DNA of 64,000 nt from Paracoccus marcusii. GTDB taxonomy: Bacteria > Pseudomonadota > Alphaproteobacteria > Rhodobacterales > Rhodobacteraceae. This document shows, piece after piece, positions 46,895 through 56,486 of the stretch. The stretch's first letter is position 1. Each line of letters begins with the position of its first letter. The notes beneath the pieces are model-generated. The model ran no database searches. It had not been told where the DNA came from and saw nothing but the letters and a program-made list of their open reading frames with translations. The translations under genes were made by a program, and so were the position numbers. The DNA lies in assembly GCF_028621715.1 (NCBI RefSeq), contig NZ_CP117466.1, positions 940,501-1,004,500 of the forward strand, given 5' to 3'.

Positions 46895-47485
46895 TCAGCG
46901 GCGCTGCACCTCGGACTGGATCGAAAAGCGCGAGGCAGGGATCGTTCCGCCCTTTGACATCTCTCCAAGGATCACGGTGGTCTTCTGGCCGGTATCGTCT
47001 GTGACGACCCACTGGCGCAGCTCTGTCGGCGCGGTGAACACCATCTGGATGGTGCCGTTCTGCGGCCGCTGCGGGTCCTGCGCGGTGACGACGGTGCCGT
47101 TGTTCTGTTCGCTGTGACCGGTGACCATGCCTTGGCGGCCCAGGTTCACGTTGGCATCCAGGATGATCGACAGCGGCGTCTGGGACAAGGGATACTGCTG
47201 CGGGCCGCCGTTCGACTTGCCGTCGAAGATCGCCACGTTGCCGCCCGATGCCAGAACCAGTGTCGGGTCGTTGTCGTATTCGAACCGCACCCGGCCGGGA
47301 CGCTGGATATAGACGGTCCCCGTCGATACCGTGCCATCCGGGTTGATCTGCGTGAACTCGGACGTGACCGTGGTCAGGCTGTTGAGATAGCGCGAGATCT
47401 CGGACAGCGGGATACGTTCGGCCAAGGCCGGAAAGGCCATGGCGACAAGAAGGGCGGGCGCAAGGGCGAGGGTGCGTATGTTCAT
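46895..47485 (-). CDS. lolA: LolA-family outer-membrane lipoprotein carrier
   Basis: Periplasmic chaperone that carries lipoproteins from the LolCDE complex to the outer membrane. The 196-residue protein has a signal peptide (NIRTLALAPALLVAMAFP, cleavage near ALA-E), then LSEISRYLNSLTTVTSEFTQ and RPGRVRFEYDNDP, the family core with the hydrophobic-cavity Arg. Start ATG at 47485; the four-codon longer form to 47497 is less signal-like. Divergent from the radical SAM gene across 151 bases. Confidence 0.9.
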   Translation of the reverse strand: MNIRTLALAPALLVAMAFPALAERIPLSEISRYLNSLTTVTSEFTQINPDGTVSTGTVYIQRPGRVRFEYDNDPTLVLASGGNVAIFDGKSNGGPQQYPLSQTPLSIILDANVNLGRQGMVTGHSEQNNGTVVTAQDPQRPQNGTIQMVFTAPTELRQWVVTDDTGQKTTVILGEMSKGGTIPASRFSIQSEVQRR

Positions 47486-47636
47486 GGTCCCGATCATATC
47501 CTTTCGCTGTTGCGATGCACATCACGTCTGGCGGATGAACGCGCAGCCAACCATCGCGCGTCCGTGACGGTTCCCCATCATTTGTTTCATGCCAGACACC
47601 TTGTGAAGAACACATGGGGAACATATCTTTCCCGGC

Positions 47637-48872
47637 ATGGCACAGCGCACCTTGCAGGACAAGCTGGCGATCCTGTCGGACGCCGCGAAATACGACGCCT
47701 CCTGTGCGTCCAGCGGAACGACGCGACGCGATTCGCGGTCGGGGGGCATCGGCTCGGCCGGGGGCACGGGGATCTGTCATGCCTATACGCCGGACGGGCG
47801 CTGCATCAGCCTGCTGAAGATCCTGATGACGAATTTCTGCATCTATGATTGCGCCTATTGCATCAACCGCGTCAGCAGCAATGTCGAACGTGCCCGGTTC
47901 TCTCCGGAGGAGGTGGTCCGGCTGACGCTGGAATTCTATCGCCGCAACATGATCGAGGGGCTGTTCCTGTCGTCGGGCATCATCCGCAGCCCGGACCAGA
48001 CGATGGGCGACATGGTCCGCATCGCGCGCATGCTGCGGATCGAGCACGGGTTCAAGGGCTACATCCACCTCAAGACGATCCCCGACGCCTCGCCCGACCT
48101 GGTGGCGCAGGCAGGGCTGTTCGCGGACCGCCTGTCGGTGAATGTCGAACTGCCTCAGGATGCCAGCCTGCGCCACCTTGCCCCAGAAAAACGCCCCGAG
48201 ACGATCCGCGCCACCATGGCCGACGTGCGCCTTGGCCGCGAGGCCGCCAAGGACCGAAGCCATACGGGCAAGCGCCCGCCGCGCTTCGCCCCCGCCGGGC
48301 AGTCCACGCAGATGATCGTCGGCGCGGATCAGGCCACCGACGTCGACATCCTGAACACGTCGGCCAATCTCTATTCGGGGTATCAGCTGAAGCGTGTCTA
48401 TTACTCGGCCTTCAGCCCGATCCCCGACGCGTCCGCCATGCTGCCGCTGATCAAGCCGCCGCTGATGCGCGAACATCGCCTGTATCAGGCCGATTGGCTT
48501 ATGCGATTTTACGGCTTTGACGCGACAGAGATCGGGTCGGCGCATCCGTCGGGCAACCTGGACCTGGCGATCGACCCCAAGCTGGCCTGGGCGCTGGCCA
48601 ACCGGGCGCAGTTCCCCGTCGATGTCGCCCGCGCCCCGCGCGAGATGCTGCTGCGCGTGCCGGGCTTCGGCACCAAGACCGTGGGTCGCATCCTGACCGC
48701 GCGCCGGAACGGCGTGCTGCGATACGCGGACCTTTTGCGCATGGGCGCGATCATGTCCAAGGCCCAGCCCTTCGTCACGCTGCCCGACTGGACGCCGGGC
48801 GCACTGACCGACAGCGCCGGCCTGCGGGCGCGCTTTGCGCCGCCGCCCGAACAGCTGTCCCTGTTCGGATGA
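47637..48872 (+). CDS. Putative DNA modification/repair radical SAM protein
   Basis: A 411-residue radical SAM protein with C68xxxC72xxC75 in FCIYDCAYC, and a C-terminal helix-hairpin-helix (LLRVPGFGTKTVGRILTARR) that suggests DNA binding. It is the family often encoded with the DUF4130-UdgX-type protein. The next gene starts inside its stop codon (ATGA), so the two are coupled. The reaction is not established; a role in repairing or modifying damaged DNA bases is inferred from context. The ATG at 47637 lacks a strong ribosome site. Confidence 0.87.
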   Translation: MAQRTLQDKLAILSDAAKYDASCASSGTTRRDSRSGGIGSAGGTGICHAYTPDGRCISLLKILMTNFCIYDCAYCINRVSSNVERARFSPEEVVRLTLEFYRRNMIEGLFLSSGIIRSPDQTMGDMVRIARMLRIEHGFKGYIHLKTIPDASPDLVAQAGLFADRLSVNVELPQDASLRHLAPEKRPETIRATMADVRLGREAAKDRSHTGKRPPRFAPAGQSTQMIVGADQATDVDILNTSANLYSGYQLKRVYYSAFSPIPDASAMLPLIKPPLMREHRLYQADWLMRFYGFDATEIGSAHPSGNLDLAIDPKLAWALANRAQFPVDVARAPREMLLRVPGFGTKTVGRILTARRNGVLRYADLLRMGAIMSKAQPFVTLPDWTPGALTDSAGLRARFAPPPEQLSLFG

Positions 48873-50290
48873 TCCGGGTCACGCTGCCGCGGTTCGGACG
48901 CTTTGACGCCTGGCGTCAGGCCGCCCGCGATCTGGCCAGCGCACGCGTCCCGATGGAGGGCGTGACCTGGGCCGACCCTGACACGCCCCCCGACCTGTTC
49001 GGCGCCGACCCGGCCCCGCCGCCGGGCGATCATCCGGTGATCGCCACGCAGCAGTTCCTGCAGCTGGCCCGTCAGGTCGCCAGCCATTCGGACCCGGAAC
49101 GCTGGTCGCTGCTGTACGGGACACTGATGCGGGCGCAGGGCGATCGGCGCTTTCTGTCCAATCCCGCCGATCCAATGATGGACCGCCTGTCGCGCATGGC
49201 GAAATCGGTGCGCCGCGACATCCACAAAATGCACGCCTTTGTCCGGTTTCACGAACTGCCCTCGGACGGGCCGCGCCGGGCCTTTGGTGCGTGGTTCGAA
49301 CCCGAACACCCGATCCTGGAGGCCGGGACGCCGTTCTTTGCCAAGCGGTTCGCCGACATGGACTGGCTGATCGCCACGCCCGAAGGCACTGCCCGGTTCG
49401 ACGGCGACACCATCGCCTATGACGACCCGGCCCCGCGCCCCGATCTGCCCGACGATGCAAGCCATGACCTGTGGCAGACCTATTTTGCCAACATCTTCAA
49501 CCCCGCGCGCATCAAGACCAATGCAATGCGGTCCGAGATGCCCAAGAAATACTGGAAGAACCTGCCCGAAACCCGGCTGATCCCCGACATGCTGGCCGAT
49601 GCGCCGCGCCGGGTTCAGGCCATGCGCGACGCGGGTGCGACCGATGCGCCGGCCTTTGCGCCCAAGATCACCGCCCGCCTGCGCCAGCAGCCCGACGACA
49701 GCATCCCCGACACGCTGGAGCAGGCCGCGTCCCAGGCCGCCCGCTGCACCCGGTGCGAGCTGTGTCATGCGGCCACCCAGACCGTCTGGGGGCAGGGTGA
49801 TCCTGCCGCCCGCCTGATGCTGGTGGGCGAAGCGCCGGGCGATCAGGAGGATCTGGCGGGCCTGCCCTTCGTGGGCCCCGCGGGCCAGCTTCTGCACCGG
49901 ACCATGGCCGAGGCCGGGCTGGCCCCCGACCGCGCCTGGATGACCAATGCGGTCAAGCATTTCCGTTTCACCCCGCGCGGCAAGCGCCGCCTGCACCAGA
50001 CGCCCGACCGCGACCATGTCGATCAGTGTCGTTGGTGGTTGAACCTGGAACGCCGCATGGTCGCGCCGCGCCTGACCGTGGCCCTGGGGGCGACGGCGGC
50101 CTTCGCGCTGACCGGCAACCGCAAGCCGCTGACGCCGCGCCGCGGTCTGGTCGAACCGGCGCGCGACGGCGGCCCCGTCCTGATCACCTGGCATCCCAGC
50201 CTGATCCTGCGCCTGCCGCCCGACCGCGCGCCTGCGGCCTTGGCCGAACTGCGCGCCGATCTGGCGCAGGCGGTGCAGATGGTGGCCTGA
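48869..50290 (+). CDS. udgX: UdgX-type uracil-DNA glycosylase fused to a DUF4130-like domain
   Basis: A 473-residue fusion. The N-terminal part (about 1-265) matches the repair-associated DUF4130-like domain. The C-terminal part is a family 4-like uracil-DNA glycosylase with iron-sulfur cysteines C293, C296 and C299, the motif GEAPGDQED (320-328), and KRRLH at 372-376. That loop is the hallmark of UdgX, whose His (H376 here) forms a covalent bond with the abasic deoxyribose after uracil removal. Translationally coupled to the upstream radical SAM gene. Converges with glsA, with four bases between. Confidence 0.92.
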   Translation: MIRVTLPRFGRFDAWRQAARDLASARVPMEGVTWADPDTPPDLFGADPAPPPGDHPVIATQQFLQLARQVASHSDPERWSLLYGTLMRAQGDRRFLSNPADPMMDRLSRMAKSVRRDIHKMHAFVRFHELPSDGPRRAFGAWFEPEHPILEAGTPFFAKRFADMDWLIATPEGTARFDGDTIAYDDPAPRPDLPDDASHDLWQTYFANIFNPARIKTNAMRSEMPKKYWKNLPETRLIPDMLADAPRRVQAMRDAGATDAPAFAPKITARLRQQPDDSIPDTLEQAASQAARCTRCELCHAATQTVWGQGDPAARLMLVGEAPGDQEDLAGLPFVGPAGQLLHRTMAEAGLAPDRAWMTNAVKHFRFTPRGKRRLHQTPDRDHVDQCRWWLNLERRMVAPRLTVALGATAAFALTGNRKPLTPRRGLVEPARDGGPVLITWHPSLILRLPPDRAPAALAELRADLAQAVQMVA

Positions 50291-50294
50291 GGCG

Positions 50295-51206
50295 TCAGCC
50301 GAAGACCGACCAGCCGGTGAATTCGGCCAGCCGTTCGGCGGCCAGCGTGCCCATCTGCGAATTGCCCCATCCGTCCAGCCCCGGCGACCAGATCGCGATC
50401 GACGCCTTGCCCGGCGCGATGACCAGCAGCCCACCCCCCACGCCGGACTTGGCGGGCATGCCCACGCGGAAGGCGAAATTGCCCGACCCGTCATATTGCC
50501 CGCAGGTCATCATCAGCGCGTTGATGCGCCGCTGTTTCACCGGGGCCAGCAGGGGCGGCGCGCAGTCCAGCCCGGCGATCACCCGGCCCGCGCGGGCCAG
50601 CTGGATGCAGGACATCTCGATCGCGCATTGGTGGACATAGGTGCCGATGACATGATCCGGCGGATTGCGCAGATTGCCGAAGCTGCGCAGGTAATGCGCC
50701 AGCGCCGCGTTGCGGTATCCGGTCCGCGCCTCGGACCGGGCGACGGCCTTGTCGATGTGGATGTCGTCATCCTCCGCCGCCGCGCGCACGAAGCCCAGGA
50801 TCTCGGCCAGGGTCTGCTGGGGGCTGCGTCCGGTCAGCAGCTGGTCGGTGACCACAATGGCGCCCGCGTTGATGAACGGGTTCCGGGGCCGGCCCTTCTC
50901 CTGTTCCAAGAGCAGGATCGAATCGAACCGGTCGCCCGACGGCTCGCGCCCCACGCGCAGCCACAACTGTTCGCCGATGCGGCCCAGCACGCAGGCCAGC
51001 GCGAACACCTTGCTGACCGATTGGATGGAAAATCCCCGATCCGCCTGCCCGGCGGTCAGCACCTGTCCGTCCGCCAGGGCCACGGCGATGCCGAACTGAT
51101 CGGGGGCGACGCCGGCCAGTTCGGGGATATAGTCGGCGACTTTGCCCCAATCGGCAGCCTTGCGGATGTCGCGGTCCAGGTCCTGCAGAAAGCGTTCAAG
51201 CGTCAT
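50295..51206 (-). CDS. glsA: Glutaminase (beta-lactamase-fold)
   Basis: Hydrolyses glutamine to glutamate and ammonia. The 303-residue enzyme has the catalytic serine-lysine S63xxK66 in [21 protein letters not shown], and the C-terminal [14 protein letters not shown] [12 protein letters not shown] motif. Length is typical. The ATG at 51206 is chosen from the family N-terminus. Single gene flanked by the udgX 3' end and a hydroxylase on the same strand. Confidence 0.95.
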   Translation of the reverse strand: MTLERFLQDLDRDIRKAADWGKVADYIPELAGVAPDQFGIAVALADGQVLTAGQADRGFSIQSVSKVFALACVLGRIGEQLWLRVGREPSGDRFDSILLLEQEKGRPRNPFINAGAIVVTDQLLTGRSPQQTLAEILGFVRAAAEDDDIHIDKAVARSEARTGYRNAALAHYLRSFGNLRNPPDHVIGTYVHQCAIEMSCIQLARAGRVIAGLDCAPPLLAPVKQRRINALMMTCGQYDGSGNFAFRVGMPAKSGVGGGLLVIAPGKASIAIWSPGLDGWGNSQMGTLAAERLAEFTGWSVFG

Positions 51207-51261
51207 GGCGTCCCCCGATGCTGCGCAGAGCCTATGGCGCGAAACCGCCGCCCGGGGAAGG

Positions 51262-52485
51262 TTAAAGCGCCTGACCCGCCAGCATCCGCGGCATCGGCGA
51301 CACGGACAGCCCCGCCGCCTGCCGCATGAAGCCGCGCCGCAGTCCCGGCAGTGCATCGACCACGCCCATGCCCGCGCCGCGCAGCCCGGCCACGGCCGGA
51401 TTGTCGGTCGCGAACAGTCGGTTCACCCCGTCCATGCCCAGTGCCAGCGTCGTCGCATCCGGTCTGCGCCACGCCTGATACCGCTCCAGCACCAGCGTGC
51501 TGCCGATATCCTCGCCGCGCCGGGCGGCATCGACCAGCACCTCGGCCAGGGCGGCTACGTCGCGCAGGCCCAGGTTCAGGCCCTGGCCCGCGATGGGATG
51601 GACCCCATGCGCCGCGTCCCCCACCAGCGCCACGCGGTCGGCGACATAGCGTTCGGCCAGGGACAGCGACAGTGGATAGCTGAAGCGCGGCCCCGCCAGC
51701 GACAGATCGCCCAGGAAATCGCCAAAGCGCGGCCGCAGGACCGCCAGGAAGGCGGCGTCGTCCAGGGCGGCGATGGCCGCGGCGTTCGCGGTGGTTTCCG
51801 ACCAGACGATGTTGCTGCGGTTGCCGGGCAGGGGCAGGATCGCCAGCGGCCCGGTCGCCATGAAATACTGATGCGCGATGTCCTGATGGGGCAGAGCATG
51901 GTCGATGGCCGCGACCAGCGCGGTCTGGCCGTAATCCCAGCCCTGGCGCCGGATGCCCGCGCGCGTGGCCACGCCCGACCCGCGCCCGTCCGCACCGACC
52001 AGCAGCCGCGCCGTCAGCCGCTGCCCGTCAGACAGGATCGCGGTGACGCCCGCCGGGCCGACCTCCTGGCCGGTGACGGACAGGCCGGGCAGGGTGGTGA
52101 CCGTGCCTTCCATCGCATCGGTCAGGGCGGCGTGCAGGAAGCGGTCCTCCAGCATGTGGCCCACCGGGCCTTCGCCCAGCTCGGCGCTGTCGAAATGCAG
52201 GAAGAAATGGCCCGCGCCCTCTCCGGGCTGCCCTTGGGACGCCTTGATCTGGTGGATGGGCTGGGCGTCGGGGGCCAGCCGGTCCCACAGGCCAAGCGCC
52301 CGCAGCACGCGGACCGAGGCGATGGCCAGCGAATAGGCCCGCCCGTCGAAACCTGCCCCCGACCGCGCGCGCGCGGGGCGCGGATCGACCACGGCCACGC
52401 GCAGCCCGGCCTGGGCCAGCGCCAGCGCCAGGGTCGGGCCGTTCAGCCCGCCCCCGGCCACCACGATGTCGAAATCCTGTGTCAT
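51262..52485 (-). CDS. ubiH: UbiH-type FAD-dependent ubiquinone-biosynthesis hydroxylase
   Basis: A 407-residue flavin monooxygenase: GxGxxG as GGGLNG (11-16), the [15 protein letters not shown] loop, the central VGADGRGS motif and [23 protein letters not shown] near 280-300. This is the UbiH/UbiF/Coq6 family, which hydroxylates the ubiquinone ring; which position it hydroxylates is not decided from sequence. ATG 52485 is well placed at the family start. Confidence 0.88.
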   Translation of the reverse strand: MTQDFDIVVAGGGLNGPTLALALAQAGLRVAVVDPRPARARSGAGFDGRAYSLAIASVRVLRALGLWDRLAPDAQPIHQIKASQGQPGEGAGHFFLHFDSAELGEGPVGHMLEDRFLHAALTDAMEGTVTTLPGLSVTGQEVGPAGVTAILSDGQRLTARLLVGADGRGSGVATRAGIRRQGWDYGQTALVAAIDHALPHQDIAHQYFMATGPLAILPLPGNRSNIVWSETTANAAAIAALDDAAFLAVLRPRFGDFLGDLSLAGPRFSYPLSLSLAERYVADRVALVGDAAHGVHPIAGQGLNLGLRDVAALAEVLVDAARRGEDIGSTLVLERYQAWRRPDATTLALGMDGVNRLFATDNPAVAGLRGAGMGVVDALPGLRRGFMRQAAGLSVSPMPRMLAGQAL

Positions 52486-52534
52486 GGCCCGCAGCTTGCA
52501 CGGGCCGTGGGCAAAGGCAATGCGGCGCGCGGCC

Positions 52535-53386
52535 TCACGCGCCCTGGGCCAGCAGGGCGGCCAGCCCGGTCCGGTAATCGGGATAGTGCAGCGTCACGCC
52601 CAAGTCGCGCTTGATCCGGTCGTTCCGGACCCGCTTGCTGTCGCCATAGAAGGACCGCGCCATCGGGGTCATGTCGGCCTGATCGAAGGGCACAGCAGGC
52701 GGCAAGGGCAGGCCTAGCAGGGTCGCCGCATGGGCGATCACGTCCTGAGGCGGAGCCGGGTCGTCGTCGCAGACGTTGTAGATGCCGATCGGGTCGGGCG
52801 CGTCGATCGAGGCCAGCAGGACCTGGGCGATATCCTCGACATGGATGCGCGAGAAGACCTGACCGGGCTTGATGATGCGCCGCGCGGTGCCGTCGCGGAC
52901 CTTCTGGAACGGACCGCGACCGGGACCATAGATCCCCGCCAACCGAAAGATGTGCAGCGGCAGGTCATGCGCCCGCGCCAGGTCCTGCCATGCGCCTTCG
53001 GCGGCGATGCGGGCCTGGCCGCGCGGGCCCGATCCGTCCAGAACCGAATCCTCGTCGACCCAGCCCCCGTCGCGGTCGCCATAGACGCCGGTGGTCGACA
53101 GATAGCCCAGCCAGCGAGGCCGCGCGCGAGCCAAGTCGTCGCGGAACGCGGCCAGAACAGGGTCGCCGTCCGGTCCGGGCGCGGTGCTGACCAGGATCGC
53201 GTCGGCCTGGACGATGGCCGTGCGCAGCGCATCCTCGGACCCCGGCCACAGCAGGGGCACGGCGCCTGCGGCCGCGACGCGGTCAGGGTCGTCGCGGGTG
53301 GTGCCGGTGACCTGCCAGCCGCGGGCGGTCAACAGGGGTGTCAGGAAGCCGGCGCTGTAGCCGTGACCGAAAACGAGCATCTTCAT
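52535..53386 (-). CDS. SDR-family protein (YeeZ-like)
   Basis: A 283-residue atypical SDR. It starts with a compressed dinucleotide-binding segment MLVFGHGYSAGFL, then TTGVYGDRDGGWVDEDS, and LAGIYGPGRGPFQKVRDG. This is the YeeZ-like group of uncharacterised proteins also described as 'SDR family' or NAD-dependent epimerase-like; reaction unknown. Starts at 53386 (MKMLVFG) or at 53380. Divergent from amn across 94 bases. Confidence 0.8.
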   Translation of the reverse strand: MKMLVFGHGYSAGFLTPLLTARGWQVTGTTRDDPDRVAAAGAVPLLWPGSEDALRTAIVQADAILVSTAPGPDGDPVLAAFRDDLARARPRWLGYLSTTGVYGDRDGGWVDEDSVLDGSGPRGQARIAAEGAWQDLARAHDLPLHIFRLAGIYGPGRGPFQKVRDGTARRIIKPGQVFSRIHVEDIAQVLLASIDAPDPIGIYNVCDDDPAPPQDVIAHAATLLGLPLPPAVPFDQADMTPMARSFYGDSKRVRNDRIKRDLGVTLHYPDYRTGLAALLAQGA

Positions 53387-53480
53387 GACGGCACCGTAAC
53401 GGCGCACGTGCGGCTGCGCCAGACGCTTGCCTGCCGCCTGCCGCGCTGGCAGGGTCGGCGCAGCAAGAAGGACAGATCCG

Positions 53481-54965
53481 ATGACGACAGACGCCCGCTT
53501 TCTGCCGGTCCAGACCCCCGACGCCGCGGCGCCCCGCGACTTTACCGACGCGGCCGCGGCCGTGGCCCATCTGCGTGCGCTGTACGACCAGGCGACCGGC
53601 TTTCTGCTGGGCCATTTCACCGCCATCCTGGAAGGCACGTCCCCCGTCGCGCGCTATCGCGCCTTCTACCCCGAGGTGCGGCTGATCGTCCCGACGCATG
53701 GCAAGATCGACAGCCGCCTGTCCTTCGGCCATGTGGTCGCGCCCGGCGTCTATGCGGCCACGGTGACGCGCCCCGACCTGTTCCAGCATTACCTGACCGA
53801 GCAGCTGGGCCTGCTGATCAAGAATCACGGGGTGCCGGTGACCATCGGCCTGTCGGACACGCCCATGCCTGTCCATTTCGCGGTCGCCGCCCAGAGCGAC
53901 CTGGCCGTCCCGCAGGAGGGCGTTCTGGATTTCAGCCTGCGCGACGTCTTTGACGTGCCGGACCTCAACACCATGAACGACGACATCGTGAACGGCGTGG
54001 CCGGCGCCATGCCCGACGGCAGCCAGCACCTGGCGGCGTTCACCGCGCAGCGTGTGGATTATTCGCTGGCGCGCCTTGCCCATTACACGGCGACCGCGCC
54101 CGAGCATTTCCAGAATTTCGTCCTGTTCACCAACTATCAGTTCTATGTCGACGAGTTCGAGGCCTTTGCCCGCCGCGTCCTGTCGGATCCGGACAGCGGC
54201 TATACCGCCTTCGTCGCCCCCGGAAACCAGCAGATCACCGACGGCCATGACACGATCGTGCCGCTGTCCAAGCTGCCGCAGATGCCGACCTATCACCTGA
54301 AACGCGCGAACGGGCAGGGGATCACCCTGGTCAATATCGGCGTCGGCCCGTCCAACGCCAAGACCGCCACCGACCACATCGCGGTGCTGCGCCCGCATGT
54401 CTGGCTGATGGTGGGCCATTGCGCGGGCCTCAGGAACAGCCAGTCCCTGGGCGATTTCGTCCTGGCCCACGCCTATCTGCGCGAGGATCACGTGCTGGAC
54501 GACGACCTGCCCGTCTGGGTGCCGATCCCGGCCCTGGCCGAGGTCCAGGTCGCCCTGCAGGAGGCAGTGGCCGAGGTCACCCGACTGGACGGGTACGAGT
54601 TGAAGCGCATCATGCGCACGGGCACCGTCGCCACCATCGACAACCGCAACTGGGAACTGCGCGACCAGTCCGGCCCGGTCCACCGCCTGTCGCTGTCGCG
54701 CGCGGTGGCGCTGGACATGGAGAGCGCCACGATAGCCGCGAACGGGTTCCGGTTCCGGGTGCCCTACGGCACGCTTCTCTGCGTCAGCGACAAGCCGCTG
54801 CACGGAGAGCTGAAGCTGCCGGGCATGGCGACGGACTTCTATCGCACGCAGGTCGCCAACCATCTGCTGATCGGCATCCGCGCGATGGAGAAGCTGCGCG
54901 ACATGCCGCTGGAGCGCATCCATTCGCGCAAGCTGCGGTCCTTCAGCGAGACGGCGTTCCTGTAG
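53481..54965 (+). CDS. amn: AMP nucleosidase
   Basis: Hydrolyses AMP to adenine and ribose-5-phosphate. The 494-residue protein has an N-terminal substrate-regulated domain (VRLIVPTHGKIDSRLSFGHV) and a C-terminal nucleoside phosphorylase-like domain with VGHCAGLRNSQSLGDFVLAHAYLREDHV and ALDMESATIAANGF, typical of Amn. ATG 53481 follows AAGGACAG; this length agrees with the E. coli enzyme (about 480-490 residues). Confidence 0.95.
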   Translation: MTTDARFLPVQTPDAAAPRDFTDAAAAVAHLRALYDQATGFLLGHFTAILEGTSPVARYRAFYPEVRLIVPTHGKIDSRLSFGHVVAPGVYAATVTRPDLFQHYLTEQLGLLIKNHGVPVTIGLSDTPMPVHFAVAAQSDLAVPQEGVLDFSLRDVFDVPDLNTMNDDIVNGVAGAMPDGSQHLAAFTAQRVDYSLARLAHYTATAPEHFQNFVLFTNYQFYVDEFEAFARRVLSDPDSGYTAFVAPGNQQITDGHDTIVPLSKLPQMPTYHLKRANGQGITLVNIGVGPSNAKTATDHIAVLRPHVWLMVGHCAGLRNSQSLGDFVLAHAYLREDHVLDDDLPVWVPIPALAEVQVALQEAVAEVTRLDGYELKRIMRTGTVATIDNRNWELRDQSGPVHRLSLSRAVALDMESATIAANGFRFRVPYGTLLCVSDKPLHGELKLPGMATDFYRTQVANHLLIGIRAMEKLRDMPLERIHSRKLRSFSETAFL

Positions 54966-55019
54966 CGCGGCGGCAAAACACCAGCAAACGCGGGTTTTCG
55001 CGCGCGGGGCGAAAAAGGC

Positions 55020-55048
55020 TTGATCTGCCCGTCAAAACCGTGTGTAGC
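55020..55048 (+). promoter_or_regulatory. Possible promoter of the HU-like gene
   Basis: TTGATC (55020-55025) and TGTAGC (55043-55048) are separated by 17 bases in the 147-base gap before the HU-like gene. The -10 match is poor, so this is only a candidate. Confidence 0.3.
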
Positions 55049-55112
55049 AGGCGATATGCCGCAAAAGGCGCAATTTGTGGGCCCGGTGCAACAGGGCAAG
55101 AGGAGACGGACC

Positions 55113-55412
55113 ATGGCTACGGCTGCTGCAAAACCGATGACCAAGACCCAACTGGTGGCGACGATCGCCGAAGAAATGGGCTCGGACAAGAAATCCGCTT
55201 CGGCCGCTCTGGACGCGATCGTGGCGATCGTGACCCGCGAAGTCGCCGGCGGCGGCGCGGTGACCCTGCCGGGCATCGGCAAGATCGCCTGCCGCGCCCG
55301 CCCCGAGCGTCAGGTCCGCAACCCGCAGACCCAGGAAATGATGACCAAGCCGGCCGACAAGCAGGTCAAGGTCACCATCGCCAAGGCCCTGAAGGACAGC
55401 GTCAACAGCTGA
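55113..55412 (+). CDS. HU-family DNA-binding protein
   Basis: A 99-residue histone-like nucleoid protein. It has the HU pattern: TKTQLVATIAEEMGSDKKSASAALDAIVAIV for the helical core, VTLPGIGKIACRARPERQVRNPQT for the DNA-binding arm, and KVTIAKALKDSV at the end. The arm is shorter on the classical RxxRNPQTG motif but retains RNPQT. AGGAG lies 8 bases upstream of the ATG. A strong terminator follows, so it is a single-gene unit. Confidence 0.93.
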   Translation: MATAAAKPMTKTQLVATIAEEMGSDKKSASAALDAIVAIVTREVAGGGAVTLPGIGKIACRARPERQVRNPQTQEMMTKPADKQVKVTIAKALKDSVNS

Positions 55413-55437
55413 TCCGCAGATGCTGCGATGACGGATC

Positions 55438-55473
55438 GGGGTCGTGCCATCGGGCACGGCCCCTTTTCTTTAT
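55438..55473 (+). terminator. Strong intrinsic terminator after the HU-like gene
   Basis: GGGGTCGTGCC pairs with GGCACGGCCCC (one G-U) around the ATCG loop, an 11-bp stem, followed at once by TTTTCTTTAT. It is the clearest intrinsic terminator in the window, 26 bases after the stop. Confidence 0.9.
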
Positions 55474-55536
55474 GTCTTCACCCCACGGCGGTGCTCTGTT
55501 AGCCGTCTTGCATCACCTGCAAGAAAGGCCTGGTCC

Positions 55537-56427
55537 ATGGATCTTCGCGCGTTGCTGATGGGTCTGGCCTTCGCGGTGATGTGGGCCTCGGCCTTCACCT
55601 CGACCCGGATGATCGTGACCGAGGCGCCGCCCCTGATGGCGCTGGCCCTGCGCTTTGCGCTGTCGGGCGTGGTGGGCGTGATGATCGCGCTGGCCATGGG
55701 GCAGACCTGGCGCACCCTGACGCGGGCGCAGTGGCGCGCCGTGCTGATCCTGGGGCTGTGCCAGAACGCACTGTACCTGGGCCTCAACTGGACCGCGATG
55801 CAGTGGATCGAGGCGGGACTGGCCTCGATCATCGCGGCGACCATGCCGCTGATGGTGGCCGCCCTGGGCTGGAGCCTGATGGGCGAGCGCCTGCGCCCGA
55901 TGGGCGTGGGCGGCCTGATCCTGGGCGTGGTTGGTGTGGCGATCATCATGGGCGCGCGCCTGCAGGGCGGCAGCGACCTGACCGGCATCGTCATGTGCTT
56001 CGTCGCGGCGCTGGCGCTGGCGGTGGCCACGTTGACCGTGCGGGGCGCCAGTTCGGGCGGCAACGTGATGATGATCGTGGGCCTGCAGATGCTGGTCGGC
56101 GCCGTGACCCTGGGCCTGATCGCGCCTTGGTTCGAGACCTGGGACGTCACCTATACACCGCGCCTGGTCGTGGCGTTCCTATATACGGTGATCGTGCCGG
56201 GGCTGGTCGCGACCTGGGTGTGGTTCATGCTGGTTGGGCGCATCGGCGCGGTGCGCGCGGCAACGTTCCACTTTCTGACGCCCTTCTTCGGCGTGGCCAC
56301 CGCCGCCCTGTTCCTGGGCGAGGATCTGGGCGCGGGCGACGTGATCGGCGTCGCGGTCATCATGGCCGGCATTCTGGCGGTGCAGCTGTCCAAGGCGCCC
56401 CCGGTCAAGCGCCCGCCGCCCAGCTGA
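55537..56427 (+). CDS. DMT-superfamily (EamA) transporter
   Basis: A 296-residue membrane protein with ten hydrophobic segments in two EamA repeats. The first repeat begins LLMGLAFAVMWASAFTSTRM with APPLMALALRFALSG; the second ends with ALFLGEDLGAGDVIGVAVIMAGI. Substrate unknown; members export amino acids or other metabolites. ATG 55537 follows AAAGG; the longer frame overlapping the terminator is not credible. Confidence 0.87.
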   Translation: MDLRALLMGLAFAVMWASAFTSTRMIVTEAPPLMALALRFALSGVVGVMIALAMGQTWRTLTRAQWRAVLILGLCQNALYLGLNWTAMQWIEAGLASIIAATMPLMVAALGWSLMGERLRPMGVGGLILGVVGVAIIMGARLQGGSDLTGIVMCFVAALALAVATLTVRGASSGGNVMMIVGLQMLVGAVTLGLIAPWFETWDVTYTPRLVVAFLYTVIVPGLVATWVWFMLVGRIGAVRAATFHFLTPFFGVATAALFLGEDLGAGDVIGVAVIMAGILAVQLSKAPPVKRPPPS

Positions 56428-56486
56428 CGGACCCCTGCGGCCATCGGCGGCGTTGAGCCTGCGCGAACCCCTGCGATGATGGTGCC

